Shown: positions 1-6,635, counted from the stretch's first letter. The stretch is 6,784 bases of DNA from Verrucomicrobiota bacterium (GCA_003221375.1 QHRI01000180.1:1-6784), one strand, 5' to 3'. Notes: generated by a model not told the origin, from the sequence alone. Numbers and translations are program-made.

Positions 1-113
1 GGAAATTCGCCAACTTTGCCATCTTCGATTGCGAAGACTATCGCGAGCTGGCCTACTGGTTTGGGGTTCCGCTGACGCATGGCGTTTACGTCAAGGGAAA
101 GAAAGTTTACTAA
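1..113 (+). CDS. hutI: Imidazolonepropionase, C-terminal end (partial)
   Basis: This is the 3' end of a gene that begins before the window. Reading from base 3 gives 36 residues up to the TAA at 111-113. The peptide starts KFANFAIFDCEDYREL, continues AYWFGVPLTHGVYVKG and ends KKVY. A segment of the form GK-A-F-IFD--DYRE--Y-FGV----V---G--V is typical of the last beta strands of imidazolonepropionase. That cytoplasmic metal-dependent amidohydrolase opens 4-imidazolone-5-propanoate to N-formimino-L-glutamate in histidine degradation. Metal ligands and catalytic residues lie outside the window, so the call rests on the tail alone. Another amidohydrolase-superfamily member (cytosine deaminase or dihydroorotase-like) is possible, but the Y-FGV segment favours HutI. 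The next gene begins 23 bases downstream, so the two may share a transcript. Confidence 0.65.
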   Translation, partial: KFANFAIFDCEDYRELAYWFGVPLTHGVYVKGKKVY

Positions 114-136
114 TCACGCCAGAGAAACTCAAAGAA

Positions 137-505
137 ATGGACGAAGAAGTCTTAAAAGTGGAAAAGGGATTTGCTGACGCAATCGCAAAGAATGATCCAG
201 ATGGAATCGAACGATTTGTTAGCGATGAGTGGATCATCATCAATGCCGATGGAGGAATCATTGATAAGGAGCGTTTTCTCGGGGTGATCAAGTCAGGAGC
301 TCTTACTCATGAGATGATGGAATCCGACGACATCCGAGTGCGTGTCTATGCAGACAGTGCCGTCCTAAGCGCGCTCACTCGGTCGAAAGGGAAATTCATG
401 GGGCAGGAATTCAGCACGTACGAGCGGTCCACAGATGTTTTTGTCAGGCTCGATGGACAATGGCGGTGTGTTTTGACACAACTTACTGGGTTTACCAAAG
501 GGTGA
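137..505 (+). CDS. DUF4440 / SnoaL-like NTF2-fold protein
   Basis: The product is 122 residues, the usual size of a single-domain NTF2-like (DUF4440, SnoaL-like) protein. It has an N-terminal helix of the form EVLKVEKGFADAIAKND, then IERFVSDEWIIINADG, a KERFLGVIKSG segment, the strand pair IRVRVYADSAVLSAL, and a final RSTDVFVRLDGQWRCVLTQLT. This is the helix-helix followed by curved-sheet order of the fold. Members form dimers with a cone-shaped pocket. Their substrates are mostly unknown, and nothing here identifies one. No signal peptide is seen, so it is probably cytoplasmic. ATG 137 is chosen because the alignable domain begins there; in-frame starts further upstream (TTG 29) lie inside the hutI tail in another frame. 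No strong Shine-Dalgarno sequence precedes ATG 137, only purine-rich AAAGAA. Its role beside hutI or tig is unclear. Confidence 0.75.
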   Translation: MDEEVLKVEKGFADAIAKNDPDGIERFVSDEWIIINADGGIIDKERFLGVIKSGALTHEMMESDDIRVRVYADSAVLSALTRSKGKFMGQEFSTYERSTDVFVRLDGQWRCVLTQLTGFTKG

Positions 506-526
506 GGCGACGGCGCCTACGAAGTA

Positions 527-545
527 CGCCGCAAATTTTGCGGCG
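527..545. repeat. Perfect GC-rich palindrome upstream of tig
   Basis: Nine bases, CGCCGCAAA, are followed by a single T and the exact reverse complement TTTGCGGCG. In RNA this would fold as a six-pair GC stem with an A/T-rich loop. No T-run follows on either strand, so it is not a canonical intrinsic terminator. It sits between the DUF4440 stop (505) and the tig start (573), 27 bases before the start codon. It could separate transcripts, act as a protein-binding dyad, or shape the tig leader. An 8-base direct repeat CGGCGCCT (511-518 and 541-548) overlaps its right arm. Confidence 0.5.
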
Positions 546-572
546 CCTGCCGAGCGCCGTTAGAGTGATTTT

Positions 573-1910
573 ATGAAGGTCGAAGTGGAAAAACAGCCGG
601 GGTCGGTTTCTACGCTGCAAATTGAACTGCCGCCTGAGGAGGTGTCCAAAGAATGGGACGCGATCGCCATCAGTTTCGCGCGTTTTGCCAAGATCCCGGG
701 TTACCGGCCAGGAAAGGCCCCACGCGCTGTCATCGAGAAAAGATTTCGCAAGGAAATTCAGGACGAATTGACTAAGAAGCTCGTTTCCAAGAGCTATCAT
801 GAAGCGATCGAGCAAGAAAAGTTGCGCGTCGCTTCGCTCGCAAATATCGAAGATGTTCAGCTTGGAGAAGACAAGTCGATGCGGTTCCGCGCGACAGTTG
901 TCACTGCGCCGGAATTTGAACTGCCGGAATACAAAAACATTCCTGTGCAGCTACCGGAGACGAGTGTTTCTGAATCGGAAATTGACGCCGCAGTCGAGCG
1001 CTTACGCGATCAATCCGCGGACTTTGTCGATGTTCCCGAACGGGGACTGGAGATGGGTGACTTCGCTGTCATCGATTTCGAGGGCACCATCGATGGCAAG
1101 ACAATCAATGAAATTGCACCCCAGGCGAGCAAAAATCTTCACGGTGGCAAGAAATTCTGGTTACGCCTCGCGTCCGATAATTTCCTGCCGAAATTCTGCG
1201 AGCAAATGACAGGTCAGAAGCCGGGCGAAACGCGCACGGTGACCGTCGATTTTGCGACAGATTTTCCGGTAAAGGAACTAGCGGGAAGCCAGGCAAATTA
1301 CAATGTTACTCTCCGCGAGATTAAGCAGAAAGTATTGCCGACGTTGGATGACGCGTTTGCGGCTAAATTGATTCCGGGAAAGACGCTTGTTGATTTGCGC
1401 AAGATCATCGAACACGACCTCGCCCATGAGAAAGAGCATGAGCGCGAACGGGCGAAAGAAGGACAGGTAGTGAAACACCTGCACGAACGGATTCAGTTCG
1501 AGTTGCCGCCTGCTCTGCTAAAGACTGAGACGCGTCGCTTTCTGGCAGACTTGGTGCAACGAAACCGGGAACGCGGTGTGACTGATGAGATGTTAAAGGA
1601 GAAAGAAAAAGAACTTATCGAAAGCGCCGCCGGGCTAGCGGCTCAGCGGTTGAAAACCAATTTTATTCTGCACCGGATTGCCGAGCAGGAAAACGTCAAG
1701 GTTTCGCGGGACGACATCAACGGTCAGCTTCGTGAGGAGGCGGCGCGGTACAACGTTCCGGTGGAAAAAATGCGCAAGGAACTGCAGGAACACGATGGTC
1801 TGGACGCGTTCGCGGAACAGATACTGCTGGGCAAGACTCTTGATTTCCTTAAGGCGAATGTTAGCGTCGAGACAGCGCAAGAACCCGCTGTTAAAGAAGA
1901 AAAATCATGA
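573..1910 (+). CDS. tig: Trigger factor, ribosome-associated chaperone
   Basis: Trigger factor binds near the ribosomal exit tunnel and shields nascent chains. The 445-residue length is close to the family norm. The N-terminal ribosome-binding domain (about residues 1-115) carries the signature loop GYRPGKAP at 43-50, in the same place as the GFRKGKVP loop of E. coli. An FKBP-type PPIase domain spans about 155-250 ([15 protein letters not shown] ... GQKPGE ... NVTLREI). The helical C-terminal chaperone arms span about 255-430, followed by a charged tail. In the PPIase domain the usual G-G--IPGFE stretch is replaced by [12 protein letters not shown] (201-212), so the isomerase pocket looks altered. 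The start at ATG 573 fits the family N-terminus; upstream GAGTG (563-567) is only a modest ribosome-binding site. The gene overlaps clpP by 4 bases and is the first gene of the tig-clpP-clpX operon. Identification is secure. Confidence 0.97.
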   Translation: MKVEVEKQPGSVSTLQIELPPEEVSKEWDAIAISFARFAKIPGYRPGKAPRAVIEKRFRKEIQDELTKKLVSKSYHEAIEQEKLRVASLANIEDVQLGEDKSMRFRATVVTAPEFELPEYKNIPVQLPETSVSESEIDAAVERLRDQSADFVDVPERGLEMGDFAVIDFEGTIDGKTINEIAPQASKNLHGGKKFWLRLASDNFLPKFCEQMTGQKPGETRTVTVDFATDFPVKELAGSQANYNVTLREIKQKVLPTLDDAFAAKLIPGKTLVDLRKIIEHDLAHEKEHERERAKEGQVVKHLHERIQFELPPALLKTETRRFLADLVQRNRERGVTDEMLKEKEKELIESAAGLAAQRLKTNFILHRIAEQENVKVSRDDINGQLREEAARYNVPVEKMRKELQEHDGLDAFAEQILLGKTLDFLKANVSVETAQEPAVKEEKS

Positions 1911-2608
1911 GTGTATCGAAGGAAAATTTTTCCCAGGTGCTGATTCCTATGGTCGTGGAGCAGACTGGGCGGGGTGAGCGCAGCTACGATATCTATTCGC
2001 GACTGCTCAAGGATCGAATCGTTTTTATCGGAACGCCAATGGACGATCACATCGCCAATCTTGTCATTGCGCAGTTGCTGTTTTTGCAAATGGAGGACGC
2101 GAAAAAGGACATTAGCATCTATATCAACTCGCCCGGCGGCTCAGTCACTGCCGGACTCGCGGTTTATGATACGATGCAATTCCTCACATGCGATGTGACT
2201 ACCTACTGCCTGGGAATGGCCGCGAGTATGGCTGCGGTCCTGCTCTGTGCAGGGACAAAAGGGAAACGTTTCGCGCTTCCGAATTCCGATATCATGATCC
2301 ATCAGGTCTCCGGGGGTGCGCAGGGCGCGGCCAGCGACGTGGAACGTCAGGTCGACTACATGTTCAAGCTAAAAAAGCGCCTCATCAAAATCATGGCACG
2401 GCACACCGGCAAATCTGAAGAACAGGTACGGATCGATTCGGATCGTGATTACTATATGTCCGCCCAGGAAGCGAAGGCGTACGGTTTGGTGGACGAAGTG
2501 ATCAAGTCTCGCAAGGAGGTGAAGCTCCTCGATGGGGCGACTCCTCCCTCTGGCGACAGGTCAATAGAAGTGGCTGAAACCGCCTTGCCGCGAAAGGTCG
2601 GAGGATAG
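1907..2608 (+). CDS. clpP: ATP-dependent Clp protease proteolytic subunit ClpP
   Basis: ClpP forms a two-ring, 14-subunit cytoplasmic serine protease that degrades proteins unfolded by Clp ATPases such as ClpX. Conserved blocks are present in order: [21 protein letters not shown] (from residue 14; an N-terminal gating and assembly region), [12 protein letters not shown] (72-83, oxyanion region), GMAASM with the nucleophile Ser107, MIHQ with His132, and DRDYYMSA with Asp181. The triad Ser-His-Asp is therefore intact. The protein has 233 residues, about 25-30 more than E. coli ClpP. The excess is a C-terminal extension after VIKSRKE (about 205-233, rich in Pro, Gly and charged residues) that would project on the outer surface. 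Its ATG overlaps the tig stop codon (ATGA, 1907-1910), suggesting coupled translation. No propeptide is obvious. clpX follows after 17 bases. Confidence 0.97.
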   Translation: MSVSKENFSQVLIPMVVEQTGRGERSYDIYSRLLKDRIVFIGTPMDDHIANLVIAQLLFLQMEDAKKDISIYINSPGGSVTAGLAVYDTMQFLTCDVTTYCLGMAASMAAVLLCAGTKGKRFALPNSDIMIHQVSGGAQGAASDVERQVDYMFKLKKRLIKIMARHTGKSEEQVRIDSDRDYYMSAQEAKAYGLVDEVIKSRKEVKLLDGATPPSGDRSIEVAETALPRKVGG

Positions 2609-2613
2609 GAGAG
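2607..2613 (+). promoter_or_regulatory. Ribosome-binding site of clpX
   Basis: AGGAGAG begins inside the clpP stop codon and lies 12 bases before the clpX ATG at 2626. It is the clearest Shine-Dalgarno-like sequence before this gene. It supports ATG 2626 over the internal in-frame ATG at 2650, which would begin directly at the first zinc-ligand cysteine. Confidence 0.6.
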
Positions 2614-2625
2614 CTTCTCAAAAAT

Positions 2626-3906
2626 ATGGCCCGCGCTTCCAACCTCACCATGTGCTCGTTTTGTGGCAAAAGCCATGCCGAGGTGCGCAAATTGATCGCC
2701 GGACCAGGCGTCTATATCTGCGATAGTTGCATCAACGTTTGCAAAAGCATCCTCGACAAGGAGCTCAACGAAGATGCTCGCCGCCAGTCCTCGAATATTC
2801 GTGTCCCCAAGCCGGCGGAAATCCGGCGTGCCCTTGATCAGTACGTCATCGGCCAGGAGGGCGCAAAAAAAACGTTATCTGTCGCCGTCCACAATCACTA
2901 CAAGCGAGTGTTGCAGGCTTCCCAGCCGGCCGATGCTTCCGCCGCGTTTCAACCCGATCCGTTTGCCGATGTTGAAATCGAGAAGAGCAACATTTTGCTA
3001 ATCGGGCCCACCGGCTCGGGAAAAACGTTACTCGCCAAGACATTGGCGCGGATTCTCGACGTACCATTTTGCATCGCTGATGCGACCACGCTGACCGAAG
3101 CAGGATACGTCGGCGAAGATGTTGAGAATATTATCCTCCGACTCCTTCAAAATGCGGATTACGACGTGAAACGCGCGGAGATCGGCATTGTTTACATCGA
3201 CGAGATCGACAAGATCGGCCGCAAAACTGATAACGTAAGCATTACGCGTGATGTCTCGGGCGAAGGCGTGCAGCAGGCTCTGTTGAAAATCCTGGAAGGC
3301 AGCACGTGCAATGTTCCGCCACAGGGCGGACGCAAGCATCCGCATCAGGAGTACATTCAGGTTAATACCGAGAAGATTCTTTTCATTTGCGGCGGTGCGT
3401 TCATCGGCCTCGACAAAATCATTCAAAAACGCATCGGGCAAAAAGTGATGGGATTTGGGAGCCCCACGCTCGAAGTTGAGGAGGCGCTGCGAAAGCAAGC
3501 GGTCCGCCATGTGGAACCGGAGGATCTGCTCGCCTTCGGGATGATTCCCGAATTCATCGGGCGATTGCCGGTTGTCAGCTCGCTCGATGCGCTGACGGAG
3601 GAGGAGATGGTGGCGATTTTGACCGAGACAAAAAACGCAATGGTGAAGCAATACACAAAGCTTTTCTCAATGGAAGGCGTGCGCTTAACATTCACCAAAG
3701 ATGCCTTGCGAGCGCTGGCGGCGCAGGCAGTCACGAAGGGAACAGGCGCGCGTGCGTTGCGTTCGATGCTCGAGCGAATCATGCTCGACATCATGTACGA
3801 TGTGCCGAGCCGGGAAGACATCGCTGAGGTCACGATCAATCGAGCGGTCGCGGAAGGGAAAAAGCTTCCGCTTATTCGCAAGAAACAGGACAAGAGCGCT
3901 GCGTGA
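2626..3906 (+). CDS. clpX: ATP-dependent Clp protease ATP-binding subunit ClpX
   Basis: ClpX is a hexameric AAA+ unfoldase that recognises tagged or adaptor-bound substrates and threads them into ClpP. The product is 426 residues, normal for the family. The N-terminal zinc-binding domain has the four cysteines C10, C13, C32 and C35. Walker A is GPTGSGKT (127-134) and Walker B is IVYIDEID (188-195). Pore loop 1 is YVGED (161-165) and the RKH loop is at 236-238. The ClpP-docking loop appears as MGFG (275-278) where E. coli has IGFG. The arginine-finger region is EFIGRLP (R313) and sensor 2 is in GTGARALR (372-379). All catalytic elements are therefore present. It is the last gene of the tig-clpP-clpX operon. 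No lon gene follows; the next gene is cinA after 107 bases. Identification is secure. Confidence 0.98.
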   Translation: MARASNLTMCSFCGKSHAEVRKLIAGPGVYICDSCINVCKSILDKELNEDARRQSSNIRVPKPAEIRRALDQYVIGQEGAKKTLSVAVHNHYKRVLQASQPADASAAFQPDPFADVEIEKSNILLIGPTGSGKTLLAKTLARILDVPFCIADATTLTEAGYVGEDVENIILRLLQNADYDVKRAEIGIVYIDEIDKIGRKTDNVSITRDVSGEGVQQALLKILEGSTCNVPPQGGRKHPHQEYIQVNTEKILFICGGAFIGLDKIIQKRIGQKVMGFGSPTLEVEEALRKQAVRHVEPEDLLAFGMIPEFIGRLPVVSSLDALTEEEMVAILTETKNAMVKQYTKLFSMEGVRLTFTKDALRALAAQAVTKGTGARALRSMLERIMLDIMYDVPSREDIAEVTINRAVAEGKKLPLIRKKQDKSAA

Positions 3907-3908
3907 GC

Positions 3909-3924
3909 CCCGAAAGGTTTCGGG
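3909..3924 (+). terminator. Hairpin after clpX, possible weak terminator
   Basis: CCCGAAA, GG and TTTCGGG form a perfect 7-base inverted repeat starting 2 bases after the clpX stop codon. The position suits the end of the tig-clpP-clpX transcript. The next bases are CCTGGTTAAAAAG with no T-tract, so it lacks the usual intrinsic-terminator tail. It may instead be a Rho-associated or mRNA 3'-stabilising stem. The hairpin is visible; its role is inferred. Confidence 0.4.
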
Positions 3925-3928
3925 CCTG

Positions 3929-4006
3929 GTTAAAAAGTTAAAAGCGTTACAAGGTTAGAAGGGCTACAGATTCCCTTGTAACGTTGTACCTTTCTGACGT
4001 TTCAAC
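3929..4006. repeat. Inverted array of short GTTANAA-type units
   Basis: On the plus strand, contiguous units read GTTAAAAA (3929), GTTAAAAGC (3937), GTTACAAG (3946), GTTAGAAGG (3954) and a degenerate GCTACAGA (3963). Their starts alternate 8 and 9 bases apart. After a 4-base centre (TTCC, 3971-3974) the same family appears in inverse orientation, given here as minus-strand reads: GTTACAAG (3982-3975), GTACAAC (3989-3983), GTCAGAAAG (3998-3990) and GTTGAAAC (4006-3999). The two GTTACAAG copies lie in a perfect 10-base inverted repeat (CGTTACAAGG, 3945-3954, with 3974-3983) around a 19-base loop. The array fills most of the spacer between clpX and cinA. It resembles a palindromic intergenic repeat or mini mobile element in layout, but I do not recognise a named family. 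Confidence 0.6.
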
Positions 4007-4013
4007 TCCTCTT

Positions 4014-5210
4014 ATGCGCGCCGCTCTTCTCAACACCGGCACGGAGCTTTTGCTTGGCGATGTGCACGATGCACATCTTGCATTCATAGCGCGCGAGATT
4101 CTTCCGTTTGGTTTGCGGTTTGAGGAACGACGCACGGTTGGCGACACTGAAGCGATTCGGCATGCTTTGGCTGAACTATTTCCAAGCTGTGAAATTCTTT
4201 TTGTGACTGGGGGTCTCGGTCCGACCGGAGATGACATAACACGCGAGATGGTTGCCGATCTGCTGGCGCTGGAGCTCCGACAATCTCCGGAGCTACTGGC
4301 TTCGCTCCGGCAAAGACTTCGAGTGCGCGGAATCAGATGGAATATCAATCCACGGATTCAATCTCCGCATCTCTTTTTGTTACCCGGACCTCCGCGGGAA
4401 CTTCAGCCGATGTTCCGTGCGTTTGTGGCGCCGATTCTGCGCTCCATTGTGCCCGCTTCGGTCTTGGTCGAGCGACGACTCTATAAGATTGCGGACAAGG
4501 GTGAGTCGCTGGTCGAGGAGGCGATCGGCGACCGTGTGCTTGCAATCCAGGGAATCGAACTGGGTTACTGCGCGCGCCCGGGCGAAGTGGATGTGCGCAT
4601 TGTCGGGAAATCGAAAGCGATCGAACAGGCAGACGCCGTTATCAGATCGACACTGGGATCGTCAATCTTTTCGGCTGCAGATGAAACGCTGGAGCAAGTC
4701 ATCGTAAAACTGCTTACGCAGCGGAATCAAACGCTGGCCGTCGCGGAATCGTGCACTGGCGGATTGGTTGCCAATCGGATCACAAACGTTCCCGGCGCCT
4801 CGGAAGTTTTTCTTGCCGGGTATGTTTGTTACTCGAATCAGGCCAAAATCAATATGCTGGACGTGGATGCGCAGTTGATCGAGAAGCACGGTGCCGTGAG
4901 CGAGCAGGTCGCGCGTGCGCTGGCCGAACATGCGCGCGAGTGCGCAAGATCCGATGATGCACTCGCCACGACGGGCGTTGCCGGGCCAGGCGGCGGTTCG
5001 CCGGACAAGCCGGTCGGAACCGTTTATATTGCTCTCGCCGCGTCGGATGAAACGATCGTCAAGAAATTGTTTTTTCCAACTGATCGCGAGACTTTTAAGC
5101 AAATCGCCACGCAGGCTGCGTTGGAATTACTACGCAGAAAATTGCTGGACAGTGCACCCATTCATTCCGAGCCCACGTCTACTGACGTGCCAATCTTGGC
5201 GTGGTCGTAA
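4014..5210 (+). CDS. cinA: CinA-family protein with NMN amidohydrolase domain
   Basis: CinA proteins join an N-terminal molybdopterin-binding-like (COG1058) domain, linked to ADP-ribose pyrophosphatase activity, to a C-terminal PncC domain that deamidates nicotinamide mononucleotide in pyridine-nucleotide salvage. The product is 398 residues. The N-terminal domain shows TGTELLLGD (8-16), TVGD (41-44), VTGGLGPTGDDITRE (64-78) and LLPGPPREL (122-130). The C-terminal domain shows AESCTGG with Ser246 (244-250), YSNQAKINML with Lys278, and TTGVAGPGGG (319-328). Between RGIR and HLFLLPGPP about 25 residues are missing, including the usual P-GA---N--GTAPGF segment. ATG 4014 matches the family start; TTG 3984 would add ten unrelated residues inside the repeat array. 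No Shine-Dalgarno sequence is seen before ATG 4014; the leader is pyrimidine-rich. The last 16 codons overlap the convergent transpeptidase gene. Confidence 0.93.
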   Translation: MRAALLNTGTELLLGDVHDAHLAFIAREILPFGLRFEERRTVGDTEAIRHALAELFPSCEILFVTGGLGPTGDDITREMVADLLALELRQSPELLASLRQRLRVRGIRWNINPRIQSPHLFLLPGPPRELQPMFRAFVAPILRSIVPASVLVERRLYKIADKGESLVEEAIGDRVLAIQGIELGYCARPGEVDVRIVGKSKAIEQADAVIRSTLGSSIFSAADETLEQVIVKLLTQRNQTLAVAESCTGGLVANRITNVPGASEVFLAGYVCYSNQAKINMLDVDAQLIEKHGAVSEQVARALAEHARECARSDDALATTGVAGPGGGSPDKPVGTVYIALAASDETIVKKLFFPTDRETFKQIATQAALELLRRKLLDSAPIHSEPTSTDVPILAWS

Positions 5211-5782
5211 AACAATTTTGCCCCATCGACGGATTCGCGGATGCAGCCGTGCGAGGCGGGGTAGCCAGGCAAAATTCCGATGTGCATCCCGACGCCTTCG
5301 CCGGTGAGCCGAAGAAACCATTTCATGGACGCACCCGCAAAGTGCGTTCCGCTCGGCGCGGATTGACTACGTGCACTAACTCCGGCACGAACTGTGCGGC
5401 CGGAACCGTCCACAAAATCGCCGTAAAGACTGGAATGATGATTGGGGTCCTTTTCCATCACATTGAAATGTCCTCTCGGTGTCTCGTGCCCGCTTCTGCC
5501 AGACGAGATTGGGCCATCGGCCACGATTTGGTCCCCGATCATAAGGTAAGCCCGCTGCTTTGGGATCGAGACGACGATGCGCGTATTGTCCTGCGTTGCC
5601 TGTTTAAGTAACGCTTGATTTACCTTCAATGGTTCCTGTCTCTGAATAAAGGTCGACGCTTTGCGCATCGGCGGCGGCGTAGGACTCGGCTGTCGTGGCT
5701 TCGGGCCCAAGTGAAATTGACCGCTCGCAGAAGACACAACCGCGGCCAGCAGAAACAACCGAATCAACGTCGAAAGTCGCAT
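5162..5782 (-). CDS. Exported L,D-transpeptidase (YkuD domain)
   Basis: The 206-residue product begins with a signal peptide: Arg3, then the hydrophobic stretch LIRLFLLAAVVSSASG, with likely cleavage near residues 20-21. A Pro-rich linker (27-40, GPKPRQPSPTPPP) follows. The YkuD catalytic domain runs from about residue 67 (RIVVSIPKQRAYLMIGD) to the C-terminus. The active-site signature is complete: H167 in MHIG and SHGCIR at 177-182 with the nucleophile Cys180. Such enzymes form 3-3 cross-links in peptidoglycan or attach proteins to it, working in the periplasm through a Cys-His mechanism. PRGHFNV (102-108) is also typical. The start follows the upstream gene's stop codon by 3 bases on the same strand, so the two are probably one transcript. 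The 3' end overlaps cinA by 49 bases. Which acceptor it uses cannot be told from sequence. Confidence 0.92.
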   Translation of the reverse strand: MRLSTLIRLFLLAAVVSSASGQFHLGPKPRQPSPTPPPMRKASTFIQRQEPLKVNQALLKQATQDNTRIVVSIPKQRAYLMIGDQIVADGPISSGRSGHETPRGHFNVMEKDPNHHSSLYGDFVDGSGRTVRAGVSARSQSAPSGTHFAGASMKWFLRLTGEGVGMHIGILPGYPASHGCIRESVDGAKLFYDHAKIGTSVDVGSE

Positions 5783-5785
5783 AAA

Positions 5786-6628
5786 TTAGCCGCCATTGTA
5801 ACTGTTTACTCGCCGAATCCAACCAGATAACCATCTCGATTCGTGGCGTTCGGCCGGTGAGTTTTGCACTCGCCGTGTCAGCACCGCGCTTGCCTCGCGT
5901 GCGAATTCATCAACTGCGCGGCTGACCGACGTGCCATGCATGGCTTCCAAGACTTGCAGCAGGCCCCAGCCCTGGCCCTGGTAACGCTCTGTGTGCAGCA
6001 CGCCTTCTCCCTTAAAGTTCACATAATCAATCAGTGCGTAGCATCCTTGTGGAGTTTTGGTCAGGCGCTCGAATTGTTCCTGTATGTTGGTTCGATCAGA
6101 AGGCGCAGCTTCGGCCAGCATCTTTGGAAGTGCGCTCTCTAACCGTGCCAGGAGAAATTCCGCTTGCAGATCGACCGTATCGGCGAGGAACTGGCGCAAT
6201 TGATTCATCTCGGTGGAATGTTGGGCTTGAACAAACTCCGTACGCGAGTTCCAGGGGCAGGCCTTTTCGCCGGGTCCCAGCAGAAGCGTTGGCAATTTCG
6301 CGCCGCGCTTTGAGATGAAGCTCACGAGTTTTGGAAAACTTTCTTCGAACGGACCACGCTGGCCCTTGGGATACCAGATGAAATGACCGATGCCGAGTGA
6401 AGCGAAGTTTTCTCCCTCATTCCATGAGGTAAGACCAGCGACGGTTCCATTACATTCGTTTTGCCAGATCTTCTTCCCGATCTTAAGAGCATCACTCTGC
6501 AAGAGAGTGATCGCGTGAACCGTCAGTGGCCCAATGGCAAGGCAGGCGAGAAAGGCAACGCCAGCAAGAAATCGAGCTCGAAAGTCTTGTCGGCAGCGCT
6601 GTTTTCTTGACGAGTAAGGTTTATCCAT
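5786..6628 (-). CDS. Secreted protein of unknown function, lysozyme-like motif
   Basis: I do not recognise a named family. The 280-residue product has a long basic N-region (1-19), a hydrophobic stretch FLAGVAFLACLAIGPL (20-35) and a VHA site at 37-39, so a signal peptide cut after residue 39 is likely. The mature part holds dense, conserved-looking blocks: IWQNEC (54-59), LTSWNEGENFASLGIGHFIWYP (66-87), FEESFPKLVSF (94-104), CPW (124-126), QFLADTVDLQAEFLLARL (146-163), YALIDYVNFKGEG (197-209), ERYQGQGWGLLQVLEAM (214-230) and RWLSGWIRRVNSYNGG (265-280). The order Glu58 ... Glu73 ... SLGIGH recalls GH24-type lysozymes (E-G ... TIGYGH), which suggests but does not prove a peptidoglycan-active enzyme. 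Cysteines at 59, 124 and 196 could include a disulfide. It is the promoter-proximal gene of a pair with the L,D-transpeptidase. Confidence 0.85.
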   Translation of the reverse strand: MDKPYSSRKQRCRQDFRARFLAGVAFLACLAIGPLTVHAITLLQSDALKIGKKIWQNECNGTVAGLTSWNEGENFASLGIGHFIWYPKGQRGPFEESFPKLVSFISKRGAKLPTLLLGPGEKACPWNSRTEFVQAQHSTEMNQLRQFLADTVDLQAEFLLARLESALPKMLAEAAPSDRTNIQEQFERLTKTPQGCYALIDYVNFKGEGVLHTERYQGQGWGLLQVLEAMHGTSVSRAVDEFAREASAVLTRRVQNSPAERHESRWLSGWIRRVNSYNGG

Positions 6629-6635
6629 TAGCGTG

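Noticed and set aside
29..136. N-terminal extension of the DUF4440 gene from TTG 29
   Set aside because: The extension overlaps the hutI tail in a different frame and is not domain-like; ATG 137 matches the start of the NTF2 fold.
473..478. Exact TTGACA, a possible -35 box for tig
   Set aside because: No acceptable -10 hexamer lies 16-18 bases downstream (the bases are CCAAAG/CAAAGG), and it sits in coding sequence.
3028..3651. A 207-codon open frame on the minus strand, antisense to clpX
   Set aside because: It lies wholly inside the conserved clpX coding sequence, and its product has no domain-like pattern. It is the kind of shadow frame GC-rich clpX genes produce.
3423..3893. A 156-codon minus-strand frame over the 3' half of clpX
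   Set aside because: Antisense to conserved clpX codons, Ser/Arg-rich low-complexity product, no ribosome-binding site seen.
3929..4006. A CRISPR array reading of the short repeats
   Set aside because: Units are only 7-9 bases, contiguous without spacers, and reverse orientation halfway.
3984..4013. TTG 3984 as the cinA start
   Set aside because: It adds ten residues that do not fit the family and overlaps the repeat array; ATG 4014 begins exactly where CinA proteins usually start.
4252..4707. Plus-strand shadow frame inside cinA, considered as evidence for a frameshift explaining the missing CinA segment
   Set aside because: Neither alternative frame around 4338-4378 encodes anything like the missing GTAPGF region, so an in-frame deletion fits better than a frameshift.
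5201..5611. Plus-strand open frame of 136 codons antisense to the transpeptidase gene
   Set aside because: The minus strand holds the intact catalytic motif and signal peptide; the plus-strand product shows no recognisable pattern.
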